A stretch of 64,000 nt of DNA. Source: Edolisoma coerulescens (taxonomy: Eukaryota; Chordata; Aves; Passeriformes; Campephagidae). Below the pieces are notes generated by a model, which worked only from the letters and a program-made list of their open reading frames with translations, was not told where the DNA came from and searched no databases. The position numbers were made by a program, and so were the translations under genes. Shown in pieces: positions 1 through 9,765 of the stretch. Location of the stretch: the NCBI GenBank assembly GCA_013397115.1, contig VWZW01005522.1, forward strand, positions 124,001-188,000, in the 5' to 3' direction. The stretch's first letter is position 1; each line of letters begins with the position of its first letter.

Positions 1-127
1 TAATTTGGTTTTGTTGTGCATTGCGTTTTATGTTTTTTGTTTGGGGATTTTTTTGTGTGTGTTTTTTTTCTCTAAACGATTTGTTTCTAAATCTCCAGTT
101 GTACTCTTTTTGTATTTTACTATCTAG

Positions 128-343
128 AGCCTTCCTGCTTACGACACACCAGAGGTGTTTGGTTTGCACCCCAATGCGGATATCACCTACCAAAGTAAAG
201 TTTCCAAAGATGTATTGGACACCATCCTCAGTATTCAGCCTAAAGATAGCTCTGGTGGAGGAGGTGAAACTCGAGAGGCAGTTGTAGCCAGATTGGCTGA
301 TGATATGCTGGAAAAACTTCCTGCTGATTATGTACCATTTGAA
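128..343 (+). CDS. DNAH5: Dynein heavy chain exon (fifth from last), probably DNAH5
   Basis: This is an internal coding exon of 216 nt (72 codons), phase 0 at both ends. It follows a TAG acceptor and ends GAA before a GTGAGT donor. The peptide begins SLPAYDTPEVFGLHPNADIT and ends LPADYVPFE. The YDTPEVFGLHPNADI block is typical of the AAA6/C-terminal part of axonemal outer-arm dynein heavy chains, where it follows the P-loop AAA modules. Dynein heavy chains are about 4,600-residue ATP-driven motors of ciliary outer arms, so only the extreme C-terminal part lies here and the gene continues upstream of base 1. DNAH8 is the main alternative. I favour DNAH5 because the final exons match my memory of its C-terminus better. 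An open 88-codon reading frame overlapping the acceptor in another frame is a shadow. Confidence 0.85.
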
Positions 344-1732
344 GTGAGTTAATGAAATTCTGGCAAAAACATTTGATCCATCTTGCCTTTTATGGATTAA
401 AAAACAAAACCAACAACTTTTCTAAAAGCGTATTTGAATTCATTCATACAGGCAATACTTCCTATTTTAAAGAAGTGTGACCAAACTATTAATGTTTATA
501 ATGAAACCATTAAATGTGTGCTGAAGTGCTTTTATGAGGACTTTTAAAAAAAATATTAAACCCATTAATGCTTAAATTGTCATTTGCACTATGGGGGAGG
601 TAGGATCATCAACTTTTAACTGAGCTTGTTGACACTATAAAATTTCTAGTTATGTTCCTGCAATTGTTTACTTATTAATTTTACACTTTTGATTAAAAAT
701 CTATCTGTAAGTTTGGTTAGAATACAAGACTGCTTGGTATTGTGATAGTTCCCAGGCATTGCTACTATGTTGAAGCAAAGTAACTGGGGCAATCACTCTT
801 GATTGGTTTGTGCAAAGAGAACCTTGGAAATGCTTGATGGAATTTGTAAGAATGCTGCTCGGACGGTCTGGGCGGTGAAGAGACGGATGGGGACGAGAGA
901 TCTCTAGAGTCATGGCTGGTCTTGGAGCATGCGGTTTATTGCTCAGGGCGTGGGTGAAAAATGGGGGGCTGCAGAGAGCTGCAAGGCGCAGGTCTTGGCA
1001 GCCTCGGGAGAGAGCAAGAGAGCGAGAGAGTAAGCGTGCAAGAGGGCAAGAGAGAGAGGGCAAGAAAGCGAGCCCACCAGGTCCCCGCAGTATTGAATCT
1101 TTCCCTCCTGAATATTCTAATTTACATTAACCAAATCTTAGTACATGATGCAAATCTTATAGTATTTACATACAGCCCATAAGAATCCTTACATTATCAT
1201 ACTAGGTGACCTTTGGTCATTGCTAAGGGGAGAGGGGCATTGTTTAATCAAGAGGAGAAGATCTTTGGCTGGCCATGCTATTGTTTCCTAGTTGTTCAGC
1301 AACTAGGTCTTGGCATCTTAGACATCGAATTGTGCTTTTAGTTCTACTTCACTGACAGGTTTCATATTCTCAAAATCCAAGCAGTCATATTTATAAGATT
1401 TTCCTGTTTCATCTTCCCCAACAGGAATTAAAGCTGAATTCCTTGAACTAAGGTAAACAGCCTACGAGCTCTTTAAATGGCATAAGCTCATAGAATGATA
1501 TACAGAATAGATCATGGCCTAGACTAAAAACATAGCCAGTCTCAGCATCATAGATTTCTCTTGGAACAAACCCTGTGTTTCTGTCACCCTTCAAGGGAGG
1601 CACCGAACTGACTGTTTAAGTTTATAAATGAATTATGTTATGTCCTAAAGATCATATTGTGGCCTAACCTTGACATAAAGGCAACTTTCTTTTTTCACTT
1701 CTCTTGAAGGGTCTTTGGTTTTCTACCTACAG
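344..1732 (+). other. DNAH5 intron with LTR-like insertion
   Basis: The intron runs from a GTGAGT donor to a TTCTACCTACAG acceptor and joins two phase-0 exons. The first 500 bases are AT-rich with nothing recognisable. From about 856 it holds a GC/GA-rich insertion, described separately, and unassigned sequence up to about 1,700. Confidence 0.8.
856..1110. mobile_element. Probable endogenous retrovirus LTR fragment in a DNAH5 intron
   Basis: From about 856 the sequence becomes abruptly GC-rich (GGACGGTCTGGGCGGTGAAG). It then turns into a GAGAGA-rich tract at 1,010-1,070 and a short CCCACCAGGTCCCCGCAG segment. The composition contrasts sharply with the surrounding AT-rich intron. The wording resembles LTRs I recall from songbird genomes, whose boxes include GTCTGGG, GAAGAGACG and long GA tracts. 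Sequence to about 1,700 may belong to the same element. I could not define a 3' boundary or a target-site duplication, so the family and orientation are open. Confidence 0.45.
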
Positions 1733-1945
1733 GTCAAAGAAAAACTAAAGAACATGGGACCTTTTGAACCTATGCACATATTTTTACGACAGGAGATTGA
1801 ACAAATGCAGAGAGTTATTTCTTTAGTGAGAAGCACTCTGACAGATCTAAAACTTGCCATTGATGGGACAATAGTTATGAGTGAAAATCTGAGGGATGCT
1901 TTAGACTGCATGTATGATGGACGGATTCCTGCGAGCTGGAAAAAA
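1733..1945 (+). CDS. DNAH5: Dynein heavy chain exon (fourth from last), probably DNAH5
   Basis: This exon has 213 nt (71 codons) and is phase 0 at both ends, with acceptor CTACCTACAG and donor GTAGGT. The peptide starts VKEKLKNMGPFEPMHIFLRQ. It includes QEIEQMQRVISLVRSTLTDL and ends DGRIPASWKK. The 'F-LRQE-ER-Q-V---R-TL-DL--AI-G' spacing, with a following 'MY-GRIP--W', is a hallmark of the dynein heavy chain C-terminal domain just after AAA6. In the motor this region packs against the AAA ring and helps tune ATPase activity. It joins in frame to the exons before and after it. Confidence 0.88.
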
Positions 1946-2396
1946 GTAGGTGTACATAACTTGTTATGGAAAGAAATAAAAAACCTATTTCTGAAGAGAC
2001 TAGATTAAACTGCTAGACGTATAGTAAACACTTTTTTTCAAACTGTGTTTCAGAAGTGTTAACCAGAGCTGTGCAACTGCTGGAATAGATTTTGTGCTAA
2101 AATAAACATAGTCAAAACAAGCCTTCTTTCATTTATAAAATTTGAAATGAATGTGGGGGATGCAGGTATTTCCCATTTTAACAGCCTGTTGCATATTGGC
2201 AGGATAAAAAAGCTAGAGACAGGAGAGTAATTTAAAATGTGATGATGGATTTTTAAAAATAGCACCAACATTAGTGGACTACACTGGTGCTATTTATGGA
2301 ACATGTATAATTTACGTATGTTCCTTTTCTGGGTTAAGTAGAGGTGGCTAGTCCACCTTGGTCGAAATCGGTGTTCTTTGAGTTTGACTTATAGCC

Positions 2397-2795
2397 ACAT
2401 AATTACAGAATATTAAATGCTGGAAAGAACCTATGGAGACAGTCTAGTTTAATCACACTTCTGAAAGCCGGGTCAGTTAAACTGGGTTTCCCGGGAGTCT
2501 CCAGAATCAGAGAGGTGCAACCCATTCCATTGTTTGATCACCTTCACAGTAAAATTCAACCAATCAGCAACCATCAGCCAAACAAACAAAAAACCTCTTA
2601 AGCTGAAACAGAATTTCTGATATTTTGTCTTGTTCCCATTGCCTTCTCTCCTATTGCTGACAAGGATCAGGCTCCATCTTCTTCCGTTCTCTACACATGA
2701 TGTATAAACATAGTATCTTCTTTGAGCCTTCTCCAGGCTAAACAATCCCAGCTCTCAGCCTCTTCCCATAGAAACTGTTTTCAAGGACAATTACA
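2397..2795 (-). mobile_element. Decayed CR1 LINE 3' fragment in a DNAH5 intron
   Basis: In the + orientation the block begins with ATTACAGAATATTAAATGCTGG, the diverged reverse complement of a CR1 3' terminus. It continues through AGGCTCCATCTTCTTC and ends with GAGCCTTCTCCAGGCTAAACAATCCCAGCTCTCAGCCTC, a CR1 signature in antisense. Indels are frequent, so the copy is old. It has no coding capacity. Confidence 0.65.
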
Positions 2796-3343
2796 GCTGT
2801 TGATGGCAACTGATAGAAAGAAAAATGGGGAGGTTTCTTGTTGTTTGCTTGTTTTGTTTCTACTGACAAAAGTGTTTTCATGGTACAAAACTTAGACCTA
2901 AACAGATGCTTCACAACACAACTACATCTCCACATAATCCAAGTTCAGTTTTCCTTAGCTTTTATTCAGAAGAATAAAAATGCATAACAGTTTTACAGAA
3001 ATCACATTATCTTGATATATTGATCTTGGAATTAGAAAGACATATATGCAATTTTTCTTCATAGTTTATACAGCTATCTAACCTTGCAAAAATGTCACAA
3101 AATGGACAATTACCACAGAGAGCATTAAGCATATGTAAATGGAATAGTAGACATAAATTTGAACAGAGAAAGAATTTGCTTCAGGTTTCAGTGGGATGCA
3201 AAGTTTAAGCCTCAGATTAAAGTGAAGATATGATAAATGATCTTCAAATATGCTTTGCTAATATTATATTGTTTATTACCATGGGAGGAGTTTGCTTTTC
3301 TTGACAGCAGTATGCTATTTTAAAACATGCTTACTGTTTTTAG

Positions 3344-3496
3344 GCATCTTGGCCTTCCAGTACACTTGGTTTCTGGTTTACTGAGCTTCTAGAAAGAAAC
3401 CACCAGTTTTACAAGTGGATTTTTGAAAGTCGACCAAACTGTTTCTGGATGACAGGGTTTTTTAATCCTCAAGGATTTTTAACTGCAGTGAGGCAG
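3344..3496 (+). CDS. DNAH5: Dynein heavy chain exon (third from last), probably DNAH5
   Basis: This exon has 153 nt (51 codons) and is phase 0 at both ends, with acceptor TACTGTTTTTAG and donor CAG|GTAAAC. The peptide reads ASWPSSTLGFWFTELLERN and then the signature FWMTGFFNPQGFLTAVRQ. The phrase 'W--GFF-PQ-FLTA--Q' is nearly invariant in the dynein heavy chain C-terminal domain. The exon was not obvious as an open frame because it lacks an upstream ATG. I recognised it from the family motif and the splice sites. It joins the preceding exon as WKK/ASWPSS and the following one as AVRQ/EITRANKGW without a frame change. Confidence 0.9.
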
Positions 3497-5192
3497 GTAA
3501 ACTGTGTTTGAAGTCTTACTCTGCTTATTTTTTGACATGCTTTTAAAAATAAAATATATTGTCTGATGAAGGATGAGTTTATACACGTGCGAAGATCCGT
3601 GACTGTCTAACATTTCCTGAGTGAACTGCTCTTCCTTCACATATACTTTTTCAGGATATCAACCACTAATGTGTTAAAATATATTTCCTGTGTTGACCAA
3701 GGCCCAAATGAGTAGAGGCTACCTCACAATATTATTAAGGCAGACTAGAAAAAATATTGTCTCATGTTTCTGTTGAGATATCTCTGAGAATGGTCATTAA
3801 GCCCATGAATTTATTTGTCTTTTTTCCCTTCTCTTTAGTTCTGTGTTCAGTACTTACCTGACTGGAGACTGGGCAGAAAAGCTATTCAGAATTAGTCTTA
3901 TATTTCACTTCTGATTAAGCCTTTTTTAATGAAATGGGAAAGACTTTCCTTTATTAATGTATATAAGTATGATATTTGATGTATTTGTTAGCGTGTGGGT
4001 TGACTTGGTGATTGTGTTGGTTGCTCAGCAACTTTTTTACTTTAAAAGGAAGCAATAAATGCCTGTGTTGGTCAGCTTAAAGGGACATACTGGAGACAGT
4101 AGATGCCTGGAATGTGTAAAATTAGAAAAGAATACTCAGGTGAAAATACAATGGGACCTCAGGAGAAAAAGCCCGAACTTTTGGAGAAGACAACGAAGAT
4201 TTGTGGTGTAGGAAAAATGTCCCCTCTTACTCTGAGGTCTGGGTAGTGTAATCTAAAATTTCAGGCATATAGATTTGGAATTATGTAACAAAATATTTCT
4301 TTTGAGTGAACAGTCCTAAATTGGGACTATCTTTTGCATCCAAGCTAGTGGAAAAGGTTTACTAGCAGGATCCGAAACAGTTGGAAACTACAGTACTTTC
4401 TGGTTCTGTATAAAGGAACTGGATACGTAACAACCTAATATCCGAAGTACATACCAAAGTGAGTTTCTGGGCTTTGCTATGTAGTAAAACAAATAGAAAT
4501 GAGAAAGAGGAAGAGCCAGAATGATCACTGAACAGAACCTTGTTAAATCATCTCAGTAAATGCACTATGGGGCAAGCATTAATTCCAATTACTTCAACCA
4601 AAGATCTTTGAAAGCCATTGCAAGACCAGGATAAAACTTTGGTTTGCCATAACTCAGTTGCATGGGATAGTAAGGAACTTGGAGAACTGAGTGTTGTCCA
4701 ATGCATTAACTAACAGGTTTTTTTGCAGTCTCTTTACGTAGCTTTAGAGCTGAGTGAGCTCTTACTCATTAAGAATACAGTTACTGAAGAGTAGAGGTGC
4801 AGGAAAAGGAAGGTAACCCCAGAAAATATGTTTCACTTTACCACATACAGGTAATGTTATCAAATCTGTGAAATTTTTATTTTCGCAAGAGCTGGCTACC
4901 ATTGGCATTCAGCGGTTGTGTACTTGGTACGGTCTTTAGATATTGTATATAATAGATCGGAAATCAAATATAGTGGATAAAGTACTGAAAGCTTTCTTGT
5001 AGTTCCATGCCATCTCTCCCTTAGAGAGAAGCCAAACTGCTTGTAAACATGGATATGATAGAGAATTAGGGGGTTTTTTTTGTACTGAAGTTATGTTATG
5101 ACCATACAAATTTATTTCTAGTAACTGCTGGGGAAAAAGGTTCTGTGCTCCTGTGAAATTGTAACCTCCTAACTTTTGTCTGGTTTGGGCAG

Positions 5193-5424
5193 GAAATAAC
5201 GAGAGCTAACAAAGGATGGGCTCTTGACAGTGTAGTGCTGTGTAATGAAGTCACTAAATGGATGAAGGATGATATCACAAGCCCTCCTTCAGAAGGTGTC
5301 TATGTGTATGGGCTGTATTTGGAAGGAGCTGGTTGGGACAGAAGAAACATGAGACTGACAGAATCTAAGCCCAAGGTGCTCTTCGAGATGATGCCGGTTA
5401 TAAGGATTTTTGCTGAGAATAACA
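5193..5424 (+). CDS. DNAH5: Dynein heavy chain exon (second from last), probably DNAH5
   Basis: This exon has 232 nt. It starts in phase 0 after GTTTGGGCAG and ends after the first base of a codon, before GTAAGT. The peptide begins EITRANKGWALDSVVLCNEV and contains the family signature GVYVYGLYLEGAGWDRRNMR. It ends with KPKVLFEMMPVIRIFAENN. 'G-Y-YGL-LEGA-WD' followed by 'LF--MPV-RI-A' is diagnostic for axonemal dynein heavy chain C-termini. EGAGWD with LFEMMPVI is closer to my recollection of DNAH5 than of DNAH8. The split codon is completed as Thr by the CT that opens the last exon. Confidence 0.9.
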
Positions 5425-5835
5425 GTAAGTAATGGTATTGTAAAGGGTGTTATTTCCATAGAATTCAATGTAAATTTTTATTTAACTACATGGAAATCTT
5501 TTGGGCTGTAGGGATTTCATGAGGCTGTTGCTAATCATTGTATACATACCAAATCCCTTTCAATGGGGGAGACTTCCTAGTCTTCCACTGAAAATGTGCT
5601 TTCAGATTTGCTTCATAATTGATAGTAGGCACTTTTCCTAATATTTAGATAGGTCTCTACACATGGTCTTAATGGTGTTAAGAACTTTTAACCCATTTAC
5701 AGGTAAGCTGTTCATATTGACAATATGTATCCTGGACTGAAAACACCAACTTTCTTGTAACTAAACTGTGATCTCTGTCGCCTCTGTTACCTAAACCTAA
5801 ATAACCTCTTTCATACATGCCAAAAATGAATGTAA

Positions 5836-5990
5836 TTTATATATATATATATAACACATTTAAGTGTGTATACACAACATATAAGGTATACATGGATTAT
5901 ATATATACACACACACACATATATATACATGAACATATACACGTCTGTATCGTGTTTATAGATAACATGTTATATATATGTATATATAAT
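5836..5990. repeat. TA/CA microsatellite cluster
   Basis: Alternating pyrimidine-purine runs of (TA)n, (CA)n and (TATG)n are interspersed in the last DNAH5 intron. They form no longer unit. Confidence 0.8.
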
Positions 5991-7115
5991 GTGTAGATTT
6001 ATAAAAATGTATTTTTTTTTCCTGGACAAGTCTGGCTTTGAGCTCATGGAAGCAAGCAAGAGGTGGAGTGAGGTGGTGGATGATGTTTTGTCTTTGAGGC
6101 AGAAAAGGATTGTAGGAATGGAAAGGAAACTAATGGGGCTGAAAGACAGTGTTGTGAAAATGTGTAATTTGTGTTATGTGGTGGTTTTTTGCATACAGAA
6201 TAGGACATTTGTCGCTCTGAATTTTGCAGTTCTTCGATGTTTTCATTTCTGTAACAAAGTTCTCACACACTTTCTGTAAACATAGCCATGTTTTGCTAAC
6301 CGTCCTTATCTTTTGCATTCCATTCTCCTTAGGAGGAGACTTTTGATAGATCTTTCGTTTGACCAGTGTGATTGAGAGGTGGTAATTTCTCCCTCCAATC
6401 CACAGTGATTTCTAAGAACATATATAATAAAGAGCAGGCCAATTTGGCCCCCCTTTTTTTTCCTGCCTTCTCTCTGAGACCGGAGTTCGCGTGTTCTTTC
6501 ATGTCCAAACTGCGACAGACACGTTGTTGAATAGGGGTGTAAAACAGAATAGAACAATCCACTGCAGAACATAAAACTGGAAAAATCTATTGAACAGCCT
6601 TCCACCTCTAAAAGCAAACTTGCTAACATGCTATTTTGCATAGCTAATATTTTATAAAAGGCATGATCAGCAGCCAAGATACTAAATAATGAACACTGAA
6701 GTTTTGAGCATGACTAGATTACTGCTCTAATTCTGCAGTGAAATAGTTGATGACTGGTACTCTCAAATACTAAATGCATTTCAAACCAGGTTATTCAAAG
6801 TAGGACAACTTTATTTTAACATAATACATTGATAAGAAGTAACGTTCAATGGGCAGATTGAACTAACAAGAACACTATTTACTCTAGAGCATCCATTTAC
6901 ATATCCTGCTTTGCATCAACTCCTAGGTGCTCATGTTAAATCTTAAACCTACAGAAATTTCAAGGCATGTATGGCCTTCAGCTGGGAATAGCAAATAGAG
7001 GGCAGTGTACTATTGAACTTAGATTCAGTTTTCCATTTGCCTTATGACCAGTCCCTTAGGGCCCCATTTTTTCAACTTAGTTTAATTGGTCTTTATGTAT
7101 CTTCTGTCTTTTCAG

Positions 7116-7267
7116 CTGCAAAAGATCCACGTCTGTATTCCTGTCCGGTCTACAAGAAGAGCAGTCGAACAGATCTGAATTACATTGCTGCTATGGATCT
7201 TAAAACCCGTCAGCCTCCAGAGCACTGGGTACTCCGTGGAGTAGCACTTCTGTGTGATGTCAAGTAA
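7116..7267 (+). CDS. DNAH5: Dynein heavy chain terminal coding exon, probably DNAH5
   Basis: The exon opens after TGTCTTTTCAG with CT, which completes a Thr codon from the previous exon. It encodes AKDPRLYSCPVYKKSSRTDL and then NYIAAMDLK, and ends with PEHWVLRGVALLCDVK and a TAA at 7,265-7,267. 'YxCPxYKK--RT' followed by 'W-LRGVALLC' is the canonical end of axonemal dynein heavy chains. The last residues make the C-terminal beta structure of the motor. LLCDVK with the NYIAAMDL segment points to DNAH5. The five exons in the window total 321 codons with no frame disruption, so this looks like a functional gene. Loss of DNAH5 causes primary ciliary dyskinesia in mammals. Confidence 0.92.
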
Positions 7268-7570
7268 TGTTAAAAAAAAAAAAAAAAGTTTCCAGGAGTT
7301 CTTTTCTGATTTTAAATGTAAACATTAATATGTAGTTAGATACATGGTGGAACACTCCTAAAAATATTATTTCTAAATCGTAGATTCCATTATGATATTT
7401 TTATAAAATTGTTCTCAATAAACTTCTACAATAGGCTTATAAATGCTACATCTTAGAGTGACATTAACTTTGGTGTCTTTGAAAAACCATGACAAATATT
7501 AAGTGCTCCTATCACTTATGTGTGCATAAGCACTCCTCCTGTGTGCTTAATGTAACCTTGAATAAAGATT
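7268..7570 (+). other. Probable 3' untranslated region of the dynein gene
   Basis: This AT-rich sequence follows the TAA stop, with a run of A residues at about 7,273-7,287. It has two canonical AATAAA hexamers, at 7,417-7,422 and 7,561-7,566, either of which could direct cleavage. A third AATAAA lies near 7,766. The true end cannot be chosen without transcript data. Confidence 0.5.
7417..7422 (+). terminator. Candidate polyadenylation signal AATAAA
   Basis: This is the first canonical AATAAA downstream of the dynein stop codon, about 150 nt after TAA. A second copy at 7,561-7,566 is an alternative. Confidence 0.4.
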
Positions 7571-8013
7571 AATTGATTTGAATGTTGTTACTTTTTGGTA
7601 GTAAATATTCTTGTATCAGGACTTACCTTCAAGAAGCTAAGTGCAAAGCTGTTTTTTTGTGTGTGTGTATCTATGGAAAACTAAGCCCAGCTGCTCATTC
7701 ATATTAAAATTCCTCAAGATGATGTTCCGAGGTTTATTTCCTAGCTGATAGTTTGCTTGCTGTCTAAATAAAGAAGGTAAAGTTGGAAAAATATCACACT
7801 TTTTTCACTACTTGGAGAACAAATTCATTGTGTTACATGGGAAAACAAGCATTTGACAGCTGCCAAAATTCCTTACTATCTGGTTTATGACTTATAAATA
7901 TGTAATGGATTGGAAGCAAATAGCTCCATAAGAATGAAGAATGAATGGATACCTTTTTATGTGCCAGTATACCAGATTTGAGTCTTTCTTCATCAGGTTA
8001 TTAGTGAATGGGG

Positions 8014-8245
8014 CCCTCTCTCCTCTCTCCTCTCTCCTCTCTCCTCTCCCTCCTTCTTTCTCTTCTTTCTCTTCTTTCTCTTCTTTCTCTTCTTTCTCTT
8101 CTTTCTCTTCTTTCTCTTCTTTCTCTTCTTTCTCTTCTTTCTCTTCTTCTTCTTTCTTTCTCTTCTTTCTTTCTCTTCTTTCTTTCTCTTCTTTCTTTCT
8201 CTTCTTTCTTTCTCTTCTTTCTCTTCTTTCTTTCTCTTCTTTTTT
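8014..8245. repeat. 232-nt uninterrupted polypyrimidine microsatellite
   Basis: Every base on the + strand is C or T. The tract begins as CTCTCC repeats, then becomes a 9-nt TTCTTTCTC array, then a 13-nt TTCTTTCTTTCTC array. The Ser/Phe/Leu-rich frames on + and the Glu/Lys-rich frame on - are low-complexity artefacts. The tract lies about 750 nt past the dynein stop codon. Confidence 0.95.
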
Positions 8246-9355
8246 AACTCTCTCCATTTTTTTGCTTATGTGCTTTTTGGTGTCTCAGCTAGATAGAAAA
8301 CTTCTCATGTAGGAATTCATCTTAAAAGAGAAATGTTAGCAACTTCATTTGGTTGGACACTATTGGCCTCACACATCAAGCACACTTACTTAATCATCAA
8401 AAAGCCAGTGTATTTTTCTTTCTGAGTTCAGTAGGTCATGCACCTTAGTGGTCCACTAGTCATTCCCAAAAATGTCTATTTCAGAAGAGGAAGCAGAGAG
8501 AATCAGTACTCCTGGTGCATCTGTCATTCAAAAATTCTGCAATGGAGAAACTGTTTTCAATTTTATGTCAAATCAACACAGGGAAAATTCAACATTCATT
8601 TCCACAGTCAAACCAGTTATAAAACTTAGGTGGAACAGTGATTCTGTCAAACAAATTCTGGTTGTAGAGCTCTTTCCATCTTGGAATTACCATTATTTTT
8701 TTATTTTAAATAACTCACAATGAAACAAATGAAATGTGTGAAAGTCTTTTTTAGGAAATACTTTTAATTTAGACATGGCAATAAATAAATAAAGTTAAAA
8801 GGGTTGAAGTATTCTTTATTGAAGCTTGAAGCACCATGTTCCAACTTCGAGGAGATGTCCAGATACTCACTGGAGTTCTAAGTTGCTGTGGACTCGTGTC
8901 TTTCACCAAGACTGTCCTCTCTGAAGGAGATGCACATATTTCATCCTTGTGCAAGTCATTTATATTGAGAATTTACAAGCCACATGAACTTCAAGGACCA
9001 CCTTTCAAACAGGTCATTTGTTCCACCATCATTGCTGTAGATACAGTGAACACATCAAACTCAATAGTAATTCTCAGTGAGGGGACTGTGTGCATTTTTT
9101 TCAGAGTGTTTTTTTCTATGATAATAGTAGAGAAAAGGATAGTTCCCCATACTGGTGATCCCAGTTGTTCCAAAGGCTGTTAGGTCAATGAAACAATTGA
9201 TGTTGGCTATCACTGTTATTTCTGTTGGTTTAGCTCTCTTTTTGTAAGAGGTTTGGCATCGGCTCTTTAGGTCTCTGCAAAACCACCATCAGCCATGGAA
9301 AAATGAGGCATGGGAAAGTTCAATGAAAAGTACTTTTGAAATGTAGTATTATGTC
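8246..9355. other. Intergenic, two coding-like segments of unknown origin
   Basis: Open frames occur on + at 8,472-8,723 and 8,836-9,183, and on - at 8,769-8,954 and 8,991-9,173. None has convincing splice sites or a recognisable domain. The two strands compete over the same bases, and the minus-strand peptides look slightly more protein-like. This could be a decayed transposon or a non-coding conserved element. I assign no function. Confidence 0.3.
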
Positions 9356-9359
9356 AAGG

Positions 9360-9765
9360 GCCAGAGTGCATAACCCTGCTCTCCCACAGGGTTTGCTGCC
9401 TAGGCTGGGAGAACACTTGGTGCAGCTCAGCTTGGACCTGCCTCATTTACCATAGGCTTGCTGTGATCTGTGGGGCAGTGTCTGGTTAACCTCAGCTCTT
9501 CAGGCCCCGCCTTGCTGACTCATCTTTCTGGCTTGACCTCAGATCTGCCCTGTTATTACAGCCTCATCTGGCAGTTATTGATATGTTAGCTGGCCCTGGT
9601 TGCTGTCACGGACCTGCTCTATTTTTTTGTTCGGGTGCCATGGGACTGTGTCCTTGTCAGAGAGAGCTTTGCCCTGCCCACCCTGCTGTGGCTCTTGGCT
9701 TCCAGCTCCACTGTCCTTTCCAAGCAGCCTGCCTTTGCTTTTGCCTGACATATGCCTTAAAATGA
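9360..9765. other. GC-rich block of unknown nature
   Basis: About 400 nt of markedly higher GC lie in AT-rich DNA, beginning near GGGCCAGAGTGCATAACCC and ending near TTTTGCCTGACATATGCC. Two overlapping short frames have no splice sites. The sharp composition change suggests an inserted repeat, but I do not recognise the family. Confidence 0.35.

Noticed and set aside
1..7267. DNAH8 instead of DNAH5 for the dynein exons
   Set aside because: Final-exon wording (NYIAAMDL, LLCDVK) and LEGAGWD fit my memory of DNAH5 better. This was not tested by alignment, so it remains a possibility.
7892..8312. Glu/Lys-rich and Ser/Phe-rich frames above 120 codons
   Set aside because: They are translations of a pure pyrimidine microsatellite.
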